Below the pieces are notes generated by a model. It searched no databases. It saw only the letters and a list, made by a program, of their open reading frames with translations, and was not told where the DNA came from. A stretch of DNA of 64,000 bases, taken from NCBI GenBank assembly GCA_964498725.1, contig CAZCHS010000003.1, forward strand, positions 34,325-98,324. Reading direction: 5' to 3'. Positions 17,685-26,557 of this stretch are shown piece by piece. Origin of the DNA: JAFGTP01 sp964498725. Lineage in GTDB: Bacteria; Fidelibacterota; UBA2242; JAFGTP01. Every line of letters begins with the position of its first letter. Position 1 is the first letter of the stretch. Position numbers and translations under genes: made by a program.

Positions 17685-20600
17685 ATGAAAAAATATACAT
17701 TATATATTCTTACAACATTGCTCTTTTGCAATTTTGCAATAGCCGGTAATATGGTGCCTCTGAAAAAGAGTAATCATTCCCTGACAATGACCCCTAAAAA
17801 AGACCTTGATAATGTCCGTATCTGTGCCTTGCGGGTGGAATTTCAACAAGACGACAACGATGTAACCACCGGGGACGGAACCTTTCTTTATGAAGCGGAA
17901 ACCGCTGATACGCTGAACAGCCGCTTCAAAGTTGATCCGGTGCCTCATAACCGCGCTTATTTTTACGATCATATCCGCTCTTTAGCCAATTTTTATGATC
18001 ATGTCAGTAATGGCAATCTTACGATCGATCCGGAAAATTCTGAAGTTTATCCCCTGGAGGATAGTGAAACTTTTACTTTGTCCAGGGAAATGGATTATTA
18101 TCATCCTTTTTTAGAAGAGGATTCTATTGATGTCCGTCTGGCTGAACTTTTTGTTGAGGCGGTTACAATTGCCGATGAATCGGTGAATTTTTCCGATTAC
18201 GACGTGGTGGTGATCTTTCATGCCGGCGTCGGACAGGACTTCTCCTTTGACCTGGATATTACTCCCTATGACATTCCATCGGCCTATCTGAATGCCGACG
18301 ATATCAAAAAAGCGATGGGTGATCAACCGGATTTTCAGGGCATTGCGGTTGATGACGGCAACACCTTTTTGAATGAATGCATCATCCTGCCGGAAACCCA
18401 AAACCATACGCTGTATGAACGCTGGGATGAAGTCTTCAATACTGATAGCGCTTTTGACTATCAGATCGGACTAAATGGTACTTTTGCTTTTATGTTTGGG
18501 TTTTACCTGGGAATTCCGGGCATGTATAATACGGAAACCGGTGACCCCGGGGCCGGACGATGGGAAATGATGGATCAGGGCTCAGTTAATCTGAATGGTC
18601 TTATACCGGCTATGCCCAATGCCTGGATTCGTAAATATATGGGGTGGATCGATCCTGTGGAAGCCAAAACCAGCACACCGGTAAATCTGGCGCACGGGGA
18701 ATCCGCATCCGATACTCTGGCCTGGAAAATTCAAATTGACGAAGATGAATATTTTTTAGTGGAAAACCGCAATAATTTTCTCCGGCCCGGCTGGAATCTC
18801 GACAGTATTCGCAATGCCGAATATGAAGCCGGCCCGGAAGATGCAAATTTTCCTTCGGTATTACCACTGATTAAGGATTCCATCGACGCCGAGATTTCCG
18901 AAGAAACCGGTGTGTTGTTGTCAGTGCCGCGTTATGATGTCGGCCTGCCGGGCAGCGGCTTGCTGATCTGGCATATTGATGAGACTGTCATCAATGCCAA
19001 TCTGAGCACCAACAGTGTCAATAATGACCGTGAGCGTAAAGGCGTTCATTTGGAAGAAGGCGATGGCGCAGTGGATATAGGATTTCCGGCGGCGAATATG
19101 TTCTCCGATGTACACAATGGCTGGGGCTATGATGCCTGGTTTGCCACCAATGAAGGGTTCTGGGACGTTAATAAAGATTTTTATGAAGAAAATGAAGAAT
19201 CTTTCGTTGGATTTACTGAATACACCTTTCCCAACACAAACAGCAATGATCGCATGTCTACAGGCATTCGTATCGACAGCATTGGTGCTGCCGGCGAAAG
19301 AATGAATTTTTACATTGGGTTTGCCAACAAGAGTGGTAGTTTTCCTGTTGATTTGGGGTCGGAATTTAAAACCATGACCTTTTGTGATTTTGATGAGGAT
19401 ACCAACGAAGACCTGATCATTGTTTCAGATAAAATTTATCTGTACAATGGCTATGGTGATTTGATTGCATCAACCGATTATTTTGAGAATTATCAAACCA
19501 TTGATAACCTGGAAGTTCTCTATGTTGATGAAACTATTTATTTAGTGTTTGAGTTTGGTACCCGCTTGAAAATCCAGACCTATGAGTTGGATGACGATGG
19601 CGAAATTTCCCGTGAAGAGGAGATGGAACTGGTGAATACGGAAATCACTTCTAATCTGCAATATTATCAAGAAGCATTGATTTTTGGCGCCAATACGGCC
19701 ACCGGCTACCATCTTGCCCGGTTTCAGGACGATGAAATGACCTATTATGAGTTTGATTATAAGATAAATAAGATTGGTTTTGGCGAACAAAAATTTTACT
19801 ATCTGCTGGAAGATGGCCAGGTATGGTCTTCAACCATTGAAATTAATTCAATAAATATCAGAGAGTTTGAATTGATTGTGTCTGAAAAGTCGGATAATTT
19901 TGCATTGGCCAAATTTCACGATGATCTGACTGACGCTGTGGTCACCACTGATAGACATCTCTTCTTGATAGAGAACATTTCCTCTGATGACTTTGAAGTT
20001 AATAAAATTCCACTTGAATGCCGTTCAAATCCGGTTATTGCGGACATCAATGGTGACGGCACTAATGATATTGTGGTTGCAACGGCAAATAAAATTTACG
20101 CTTTTGACGAAAACTTAATATTGTTAGCCAATTTTCCTGTTGATATACCCAATCAGTTTCAGGACAATTATTTTGGAGAATCTGTCTATGCAATGAATCT
20201 GGATGGCAATCCAAAAAGCCAGGAAATTGTGGCCTTTATTGAAAATGCAGGGATTATCACTTTTGATCATAAGGGTGATATTTTGTCCCACATGGCAATG
20301 ATTACACCGCTGGACCGGTTTTCCGGATTATATAATCTTGAAGATGAGACTTATTTCCTTTCCATTGGCAATGGACAGATGGATAATGTGATGATCTCAG
20401 AAAATAGTCTGACAGAGCAGTCCTGGGGGAAACAGGGAATTGATAATAATAGCTATTATTATTCCTATCATCCGGTTGCAGATGTACCGGAAAAAGAGGC
20501 GCTGCTCAACAAAAAGAAAACCTTTTGCTGGCCCAATCCGGTGGAAGAAAATGAAAGTTATATTCGCTATTTCGTGACAGAAGATTGTGATGTAACGGTC

Positions 20601-20786
20601 AATATTTTTAATATGGCCGGACAGCATGTCAGAAGGTTTAACCCATCTGAACCGCAGGTCAACCAGTTCAATGAAATTACCTGGAATGTGGCTGATGTTC
20701 AGAGTGGTGTTTATTTTGCCATTGTCAAGGCTGAAGCGGGCGGGACAACCGAAACCAAAACAGTCAAGATCATGGTGATTAAGTAA
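17685..20786 (+). CDS. M6-like pseudo-metalloprotease with FG-GAP-like repeats and T9SS type A sorting domain
   Basis: 1033 residues with a signal peptide (1-20). Residues about 40-560 follow the M6 (immune inhibitor A-like) peptidase layout: VRICALRVEFQ, then DYDVVVIFHAGVGQ, then LGIPGMYN and WEMMDQGS, and LLIWHIDE near 430. At 269-273, where M6 enzymes have HExxH ahead of LGLPDLYD, this protein has F-M-F-G-F, so both zinc-binding His and the catalytic Glu are gone. Residues about 570-900 contain propeller-like elements such as DINGDGTNDIVVAT. The last 90 residues (NKKKTFCWPNPV, YFVTEDCDVTVNIFNMAGQ, SGVYFAIVKA, VKIMVIK) match a T9SS/FlgD-like C-terminal sorting domain. Likely secreted and surface-attached; probably a binding or structural protein, not a protease. 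Confidence 0.8.
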   Translation: MKKYTLYILTTLLFCNFAIAGNMVPLKKSNHSLTMTPKKDLDNVRICALRVEFQQDDNDVTTGDGTFLYEAETADTLNSRFKVDPVPHNRAYFYDHIRSLANFYDHVSNGNLTIDPENSEVYPLEDSETFTLSREMDYYHPFLEEDSIDVRLAELFVEAVTIADESVNFSDYDVVVIFHAGVGQDFSFDLDITPYDIPSAYLNADDIKKAMGDQPDFQGIAVDDGNTFLNECIILPETQNHTLYERWDEVFNTDSAFDYQIGLNGTFAFMFGFYLGIPGMYNTETGDPGAGRWEMMDQGSVNLNGLIPAMPNAWIRKYMGWIDPVEAKTSTPVNLAHGESASDTLAWKIQIDEDEYFLVENRNNFLRPGWNLDSIRNAEYEAGPEDANFPSVLPLIKDSIDAEISEETGVLLSVPRYDVGLPGSGLLIWHIDETVINANLSTNSVNNDRERKGVHLEEGDGAVDIGFPAANMFSDVHNGWGYDAWFATNEGFWDVNKDFYEENEESFVGFTEYTFPNTNSNDRMSTGIRIDSIGAAGERMNFYIGFANKSGSFPVDLGSEFKTMTFCDFDEDTNEDLIIVSDKIYLYNGYGDLIASTDYFENYQTIDNLEVLYVDETIYLVFEFGTRLKIQTYELDDDGEISREEEMELVNTEITSNLQYYQEALIFGANTATGYHLARFQDDEMTYYEFDYKINKIGFGEQKFYYLLEDGQVWSSTIEINSINIREFELIVSEKSDNFALAKFHDDLTDAVVTTDRHLFLIENISSDDFEVNKIPLECRSNPVIADINGDGTNDIVVATANKIYAFDENLILLANFPVDIPNQFQDNYFGESVYAMNLDGNPKSQEIVAFIENAGIITFDHKGDILSHMAMITPLDRFSGLYNLEDETYFLSIGNGQMDNVMISENSLTEQSWGKQGIDNNSYYYSYHPVADVPEKEALLNKKKTFCWPNPVEENESYIRYFVTEDCDVTVNIFNMAGQHVRRFNPSEPQVNQFNEITWNVADVQSGVYFAIVKAEAGGTTETKTVKIMVIK

Positions 20787-20800
20787 TTTGGAGATAATTT

Positions 20801-23800
20801 GTGAACAATAAATTTAGAATACTATTTTTAATACTATTTTTCAGCCTTTCATCCTTTGCGCAATTTTCCGATTACAATCATCCGGAGTTGGAGTGGTTGA
20901 CTTTTGAGACGGAGCACTTTTTTGTGCATTATCATGACGGAGCGGAGTGGACAGCCAAAGAAGCCGCTAAAATCGCTGAAACCATCTATCCGCTGGTCAC
21001 AGATTTTTATGACTTTGAACCCAGTGACAAAACCGAACTGATCATTAAGGACACCGATGATATTGCCAATGGCGCGGCCTATTATTTTGATAACAAAATC
21101 GATATTTGGGCGTCGGCGCTGGACTTTGAACTGCGCGGCGCCCATCGTTGGTTGCGCAATGTGATCACCCATGAATTTGCCCACATCGTTACCCTGCAGA
21201 AAACCATGAAAGCGTCACGGAATATTCCCGCTTTTTATCTTCAGTATATGGGTTATGAAAAAGAGAAGCGTGAAGATGTGGTGCGGGGTTACCCCAATGT
21301 GATTGTTTCCTATCCGATACCCACAGTAGTCATTCCCATGTGGCTGGCGGAAGGTGTGGCGCAATACCAATATCCCGGTTCCAGCAATGATTTCTGGGAC
21401 TCTCATCGTGATATGATCATTCGTGACCGCATTTTTAATAATAACCTGTTGTCTTTTCAGGATATGGAGAGTTTCGGGAAATACGGTATCGGCAGCGAAT
21501 CGGTTTACAACCAGGGGTATGGCCTGACAAAATTCATCGCGGAAAATTACGGGCAGGAAGTCCTGCCGAAATTAATGCAGGAATTGTCCAATCCTTTTCA
21601 ATTCAGTATTAACAGCGCAATGAAAAAAGTGGTCGGGAAATCCGGTGAAGAGGTGTATGCCGAATGGAAGGCCCACTTAACGAAAAATTACTATCAGTAC
21701 ACTGAAAATATTCGGGATCATCTGCAGGTGGGTGACAATATTCTGGAAGAAGGAATTTCCCAACTTTATGCCAATTGGGCCAATGATGAGGAAATCTATT
21801 ATCTTTCCAGTAAGGGAACTGATTTTTTTTCACTGACCTCTTTATACCGTTACAATATTAAAACTAAAAACGATAAAATGATCGCGCCATTGATAAAATC
21901 GAGAACTGAAATCAGCAATGACGGCCGCTACCTCTATTATTCAAAAAAGAGTAAGCCCAACAAGCGCGGCTCGGTTTTCAATAATATTTACAAGTATGAT
22001 CTGAAGGAAGAGGAAGAAATTCAATTGACAGAAAATCGCCGGGCCAAAAATCCGGCGCTTTCCAAAGATGAAAATCAGTTGATCTTTGTTCATAGTGCCA
22101 ATGGAAAATATCAGATTATTCGATTGACACTGGCCGATGAAAAAGAAGATATGACAGAAGAAGTGCTGGCGGAATTTGATAATGGTGTCCAGGTGCACAA
22201 TCTGCATTATTCAGCAGACAATAAGTCAATCGCTTTTGATATGACTGTCAATCATGGCCGTGATGTATTACTGCTGGATATGGAGTCTTTGGAAATGACC
22301 GCCATGCTCAATGAAAAGTATGATGAACGGGACCCTTATTTCAGCCCTGATGGAAAATGGCTCTATTATTCTGCTGACCGGACCGGTATTTTTAATATTT
22401 ATCGCAAGTCCCTGGAAAACGGCACAATCCAGCAGGTCACCAATGTTAAAGGCGGCGCTTTTATGCCCGCTGTTAATACAAAAGGCGAATTGGTCTACTC
22501 ACATTTCGAAAACTCTAAATATAAGATTGCTTATCTGAAGGAATTTCAACCGGTTGAAGATGAGAATGCAACATATTTGGAAGATTATGAAACCCGGCAT
22601 TATCCGATGATGAAAATAAAGGACTTTCCCGAGGTGGAAGAAAATGAATACGCCATGCGTTATTCCAAAGTTTTTGTGTTGCCGAAATTGATGATTGATT
22701 ACGGAACCGCAAAACCGGGATTTTATTTTTTCACATCGGAGATACTCAATCAGTTCAATCTCTTTGGCGGCGCGTCCATCAATAAGAATATGGAACATGA
22801 TGTTGCCGCCCTGATCGAATATAAAAAACTGGAGCCGACAATATTTTTAGAATATTATGATATCTCCCGCGGACTTTACAATAAAAAAAGCCTGGTGAGC
22901 GGACATCCCGGAAAATTTGATTTCCATTTTCACCTGCAGCAATTAATTGTTGGCGCCACCCGGCCTTTTTCGGATATTCATAATTTGCGGCTTGATGTTT
23001 CTTTATCGCGATATAATACCACTGTGGATCAGACCTTTGAGGATGCGAAAATTTACACCAATGGCTTTACTTATGATTATTATCAGGGGCTCAATTTTAT
23101 GCTCACCTGGGACATGGATGCCATGCTGCCAACAGTAAATAAAGAGACAAATCCGGATAACGGCCTGGAATTGAAAACTATATTTTACCGGAATTATGAT
23201 AAGTTTCTGGAAGAATTTGGCATTCATGAAGATTATGGAACACTGAAAGAAATTTTTCGTAAGAACAACTACTGGAAAATCGAACATGAAGGGAAATGGC
23301 ACCACAAATATTTTGGTTCGGAACTGGTGGGAAATTTAGGTTGGCAGGCCGGCTGGATATCAAAACCGGACATCGACTCATTCTTTAATTTTTTCGCCGG
23401 AAGCGCGCCGGGGTTACGCGGCTACCCTTTCTATGCCATTGAAGGCCGTAACCTGTTTACGCTGGAATACACCTTCCGCTACCCGCTTTTTAAACAGAAG
23501 AATTATCGTTTCGGACCTTTCAATCTGCAAAACGCCTTCATCGGTACTTTTGTGGAAACCGGTAATGCCTGGAGCCAGGTGCCGGGTTACAAAGACCTGC
23601 ATTGGGACGGTGTGGTGAATGATTTTACCGGTGTCACCAATAATCTGCTCAAGGATTTTAAGAGTGATGCAGGTGTGGAACTTAGATTTTCGGGATTTTC
23701 TTTTTATGGATATCCCACTGCCATTTCACTGGATATGGCTTATGGCTTTGATAAAATCGAAGTCATTGATCAGGAAGATAATGTTAATGAATATGGAAAC

Positions 23801-23839
23801 GAACTTAGAACTTATTTAACCATATTATTTGGACTATAA
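20801..23839 (+). CDS. Gluzincin metalloprotease-like/TolB-propeller/outer-membrane beta-barrel protein
   Basis: 1012 residues from a GTG start with GGAG upstream. After a signal peptide (1-20) comes a peptidase-MA-like domain with an intact H124-E-F-A-H128 and a plausible third ligand E184 in WLAEGVAQY, the gluzincin spacing. Residues about 310-590 are TolB-type propeller blades: SNDGRYLYYSKKS, LSKDENQLIFVHS, FSPDGKWLYYSAD. From about 600 to the end the protein resembles a BamA/Omp85-type surface-antigen barrel (GSAPGLRGYPFYAIEGRN, TLEYTFRYPLF, TFVETGNAW) ending in TILFGL. Such fusions occur in FCB bacteria. It would be an outer-membrane protein with an active protease on the periplasmic or surface side. 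Start 15 bases after the pseudoprotease gene suggests linked function. Confidence 0.78.
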   Translation: MNNKFRILFLILFFSLSSFAQFSDYNHPELEWLTFETEHFFVHYHDGAEWTAKEAAKIAETIYPLVTDFYDFEPSDKTELIIKDTDDIANGAAYYFDNKIDIWASALDFELRGAHRWLRNVITHEFAHIVTLQKTMKASRNIPAFYLQYMGYEKEKREDVVRGYPNVIVSYPIPTVVIPMWLAEGVAQYQYPGSSNDFWDSHRDMIIRDRIFNNNLLSFQDMESFGKYGIGSESVYNQGYGLTKFIAENYGQEVLPKLMQELSNPFQFSINSAMKKVVGKSGEEVYAEWKAHLTKNYYQYTENIRDHLQVGDNILEEGISQLYANWANDEEIYYLSSKGTDFFSLTSLYRYNIKTKNDKMIAPLIKSRTEISNDGRYLYYSKKSKPNKRGSVFNNIYKYDLKEEEEIQLTENRRAKNPALSKDENQLIFVHSANGKYQIIRLTLADEKEDMTEEVLAEFDNGVQVHNLHYSADNKSIAFDMTVNHGRDVLLLDMESLEMTAMLNEKYDERDPYFSPDGKWLYYSADRTGIFNIYRKSLENGTIQQVTNVKGGAFMPAVNTKGELVYSHFENSKYKIAYLKEFQPVEDENATYLEDYETRHYPMMKIKDFPEVEENEYAMRYSKVFVLPKLMIDYGTAKPGFYFFTSEILNQFNLFGGASINKNMEHDVAALIEYKKLEPTIFLEYYDISRGLYNKKSLVSGHPGKFDFHFHLQQLIVGATRPFSDIHNLRLDVSLSRYNTTVDQTFEDAKIYTNGFTYDYYQGLNFMLTWDMDAMLPTVNKETNPDNGLELKTIFYRNYDKFLEEFGIHEDYGTLKEIFRKNNYWKIEHEGKWHHKYFGSELVGNLGWQAGWISKPDIDSFFNFFAGSAPGLRGYPFYAIEGRNLFTLEYTFRYPLFKQKNYRFGPFNLQNAFIGTFVETGNAWSQVPGYKDLHWDGVVNDFTGVTNNLLKDFKSDAGVELRFSGFSFYGYPTAISLDMAYGFDKIEVIDQEDNVNEYGNELRTYLTILFGL

Positions 23840-23851
23840 AGGAGGATACTC

Positions 23852-24760
23852 ATGTTAAAGAAGCTGGTTTTATTATTTTGTGTTGTATTTTTGTTACCAA
23901 TGATGGCATTGGGTCAAAATTTCGACATGCGAGCCTTTAAAAATACATCCGCCTCAAAACAACAACTTATGGCAATGCAATATGAGAATGAAAATTCCTA
24001 TGAAGCGGACAGTGTCAGATTTGATTATGAAAAATCCCCTGGCCTGGCTTTTTTAATGTCAGCAGTTGTGCCGGGTGCCGGTGAATTGTATACCGGTAAG
24101 TGGGGACGGGCCATCGGATTTATTGGTATGGAAGCACTTTTTTGGGGAATGCATTTTTCCAAAAAAAACCAGGGCCAGGATATTGAAGAAGAATATAAAG
24201 AGTATGCCGATGAGCATTGGAACCTTGAAGAGTGGGCCTCGACATATAGCGATTGGAATACCGGTAGCAATTCTCCCAGTTCCCACGGTATCCACGTAAT
24301 CATTAAAACATATGAAAATGGCGAATATGTTTGGGATGGTAATGAAAGTGATATCTTTGAGATTAAAACCGGGTCTGATTTTGCTGATCTTCGGGATTCT
24401 ATCGCTGTTATGGAAGGGGATGCCATAATTGAACCAATCAAAAACCGGGATTATTACGAAAATATTGGAAAATACAATCAATTTTCTTATGGTTGGGAAG
24501 ATTTTGAAACCGATTCAACTGTCAGCGACATACGGGATCATTATTTGACACGTAGGGAAGATTCCAATAACGCCTTGAAAATGGCCTCTCAGTTTGGTAC
24601 TGCTGTGATCATTAACCACGTGGTTAGTGCGATTCATGCCCAGATCATGGCCAAAACCTACAAGGCAGAGGAAAAAGACCTGACCTGGAATCTGTCACTG
24701 ATGACAGATGTTCGCCGGAAATACCTGGTTAATGGGCTGAACCTGTCACTTCGTTTCTAA
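23852..24760 (+). CDS. DUF5683-like envelope protein of unknown function
   Basis: 302 residues with a signal peptide (1-21, ending MMALGQN). At about 65-95 lies LAFLMSAVVPGAGELYTGKW and a hydrophobic helix, the PG(A/L)G(Q/E)LYxG(K/R) motif of DUF5683/P13-like proteins of FCB bacteria. A charged central region (about 104-230) follows, then a second hydrophobic stretch (FGTAVIINHVVSAIHAQIM) and a terminal strand NGLNLSLRF. The Shine-Dalgarno AAGGAGGA is one of the strongest in the window. It lies 12 bases after the protease-barrel gene. I cannot give a molecular role. Confidence 0.65.
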   Translation: MLKKLVLLFCVVFLLPMMALGQNFDMRAFKNTSASKQQLMAMQYENENSYEADSVRFDYEKSPGLAFLMSAVVPGAGELYTGKWGRAIGFIGMEALFWGMHFSKKNQGQDIEEEYKEYADEHWNLEEWASTYSDWNTGSNSPSSHGIHVIIKTYENGEYVWDGNESDIFEIKTGSDFADLRDSIAVMEGDAIIEPIKNRDYYENIGKYNQFSYGWEDFETDSTVSDIRDHYLTRREDSNNALKMASQFGTAVIINHVVSAIHAQIMAKTYKAEEKDLTWNLSLMTDVRRKYLVNGLNLSLRF

Positions 24761-24784
24761 AAAGTTTTGAAAAAGAAAGAGACT

Positions 24785-25609
24785 ATGAAGAAAATTGTTA
24801 GACTAATCTTATTGACAACAGTTATACTCTTGCTGGCCAATTGTGCCGGCAAAAATCCGAAAACCCTGGAGGATACTAATGTGTATTATGCCCAGGGAGA
24901 GGAGAAATTTGAAAAAGGGAAATACTTACAGGCCATTGATGATTTCCGGCTCTATATTTTAAACAATCCCGGCGGCCAACTGGCTGATGATGCTCAGTAT
25001 TATATCGGGGAAAGTTATTATAACCGGGAAGAATATTTGTTGGCAATTTCAGAATTTACCCAGCTGGTGGAACGCTATAAATACAGCGAATTGCTGGTTG
25101 ACGGCTATTTCAAGATTGCAATGTCCTATTATGAACTCTCCCCAAAATATCAGCGCGACCAGTCTAATACGGAAAGAGCGCTGCGCCAACTGCAGGAATT
25201 CATTGACGCCTATCCCAATACCAATAATGCCAAAATTGCCCAGAAAAAAATCGATGAATTACGGACAAAGTTGGGGAGAAAACTCTATGAAAGCGGTAAA
25301 ATATACCGGAAAATGGGGCATTGGGACGCGGCTATTATCTACCAGGATGATATGCTGAATTCCTATTATGATACAGAATATGCAATCTATGCCAAATATG
25401 AAAAAGCCTACTGCTATATCAAGAAACGTGATTTTAAAAAATTTGAAGAGATGAAAGAAGAGATCACTGATTCAGATGAAATCACAACCGAAGAAAAAAC
25501 AGATCTACTTCAGAATCTTGAAAAAATGCTGAACAGGGAATTGCGTAAGGTTGAAAGGGAGAAAAGAAAAGAGAAAGATGAAGAACGTAGAAAAAACCGC
25601 TGGTTTTAA
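24785..25609 (+). CDS. bamD: BamD/YfiO-like outer-membrane assembly lipoprotein
   Basis: 274 residues from ATG 24785; a TTG at 24767 is possible but adds only KKKET-type residues before a standard signal. The lipobox is LLLANC at about residue 20, followed by AGKNPKTLEDTNVYYAQGEE. Five TPR-like repeats follow, including YYIGESYYNREEYLLAISEF and VDGYFKIAMSYYELSPKYQR, which are typical of BamD, the lipoprotein partner of BamA in beta-barrel insertion. The C-terminus is very basic and acidic mixed (VEREKRKEKDEERRKNRWF), longer than usual. No bamA lies nearby; the BamA-like gene at 54843 lacks POTRA domains. Its location after several barrel genes fits. Confidence 0.82.
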   Translation: MKKIVRLILLTTVILLLANCAGKNPKTLEDTNVYYAQGEEKFEKGKYLQAIDDFRLYILNNPGGQLADDAQYYIGESYYNREEYLLAISEFTQLVERYKYSELLVDGYFKIAMSYYELSPKYQRDQSNTERALRQLQEFIDAYPNTNNAKIAQKKIDELRTKLGRKLYESGKIYRKMGHWDAAIIYQDDMLNSYYDTEYAIYAKYEKAYCYIKKRDFKKFEEMKEEITDSDEITTEEKTDLLQNLEKMLNRELRKVEREKRKEKDEERRKNRWF

Positions 25610-26192
25610 GTCGGTCTGCATCTATGGGGGTACCTTTGACCCGGTTCATAACGGGCATTTGATATTAGCAAATATTGTAAAAGAAACATTGTGTGCGGAT
25701 AAGATGCTCTTTGTACCATCCTATCGACCGCCGCATAAAACCCTGGCAAATTATTCTCGCTATGAGCATCGTTATGCGATGCTGCAGAAAGCCACGGAAA
25801 ATAATCCCGATTTTATGGTTTCTGATATTGAATATCTCAGAAAAGGCCCTTCCTACAGTCACATCACGATCGATGAAGTAAAGGACAGATTCAACCTATC
25901 CACCCGCGATCTCTATTTTCTGATTGGCGGGGACAGCCTGGTGAATTTCAATCAATGGAAAAATCCTGAAAAAATCCTTGATAGTTGCCGGGTCGTGGTC
26001 ATGGCGCGGTCAAATTATAACTTTGAAAATGTAGAAAAAAAGATTCTTGACCGCGTCCGGATTCTGAGTACACCCTTGATTGAACTCTCTTCCACAGATA
26101 TTCGCTATCGTGTTCAGCATGATTTGTCAATCCAGTATATGGTGCCGGAGGTTGTGGAACAATTGATACAGGAAAAGCGTTTATATATTTGA
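25578..26192 (+). CDS. nadD: Nicotinate-mononucleotide adenylyltransferase
   Basis: NadD adenylates nicotinate mononucleotide in NAD synthesis. From ATG 25578 (GAGAAAG upstream) it is 204 residues, overlapping the bamD end by 32 bases; TTG 25551 is an alternative. Motifs are GGTFDPVHNGHL (nucleotidyltransferase HxGH motif), VPSYRPPHK, the GGDSLVNFNQWKNP region, and ELSSTDIRYR (the ISSTxIR motif) near the C-terminus. All key elements are present. The overlap with bamD is common in FCB genomes and is followed by a strong terminator at 26219-26250, so nadD ends the envelope operon. Confidence 0.96.
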   Translation: MKNVEKTAGFKSVCIYGGTFDPVHNGHLILANIVKETLCADKMLFVPSYRPPHKTLANYSRYEHRYAMLQKATENNPDFMVSDIEYLRKGPSYSHITIDEVKDRFNLSTRDLYFLIGGDSLVNFNQWKNPEKILDSCRVVVMARSNYNFENVEKKILDRVRILSTPLIELSSTDIRYRVQHDLSIQYMVPEVVEQLIQEKRLYI

Positions 26193-26218
26193 TTGACTTA
26201 TTATTATAAGGTGATTTA

Positions 26219-26250
26219 AAAGGCGGTGACTAACTGTTCACCGCCTTTTT
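26219..26250 (+). terminator. Intrinsic terminator after nadD
   Basis: AAGGCGGTGA and TCACCGCCTT form a 10-bp perfect stem (about 26220-26247) with an 8-base loop, preceded by A's and followed by five T's. It ends the 16435-26192 operon and could also work on the opposite strand. Confidence 0.88.
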
Positions 26251-26268
26251 GTATGGGGTGAAAGAACA

Positions 26269-26480
26269 ACCATTGCGAAGGTTTTCAACCATTCGCAAGG
26301 TCTCAGAGCCGCACCTTTCAAATGGTCGGAGACCTTTGAAATGGTGCTTATGAGGGCAACTCATTGGAAACCGTTATAGCATTGGTAGAAAATTGATGGT
26401 AGAATGATTGATTGTGTTTATAAGAACAACCATTGCGAAGGTTTTCAACCATTCGCAAGGTTTTCAATCATTCGCAGGGT
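26269..26480 (+). repeat. Cluster of seven 14-bp dyad repeats (copy 1 of composite repeat)
   Basis: The 365-base gap 26193-26557 holds a terminator and this repeat. Units of the form ACCWTTnnnnAWGGT-like 14-mers lie at 26269, 26288, 26313, 26332, 26429, 26448 and 26467 (each 14 bases). They occur in pairs 19 bases apart; the units at 26269 and 26288 are complementary at 12 of 14 positions and can form a hairpin with a 5-base loop. The unit ACCATTGCGAAGGT occurs twice here and once, inverted, at 37241. The same order of units recurs in reverse at 37221-37354. No protein is visible in the gap. Confidence 0.85.
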
Positions 26481-26557
26481 TTTGATATTTTTAATCCTTG
26501 ATTTATTGAACATAAACCGGCAAAATATGACATGGAAAATTAACAAAAGGACAGAAT

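Noticed and set aside
17685..20786. Active M6 protease
   Set aside because: HExxH is absent (F-M-F-G-F at 269-273) and no other HExxH occurs in the protein.
26269..26480. CRISPR-like array
   Set aside because: Units are 14 bases with constant 5-base spacers of similar sequence; CRISPR repeats are longer with unique 30-40 base spacers, and no cas gene is present.
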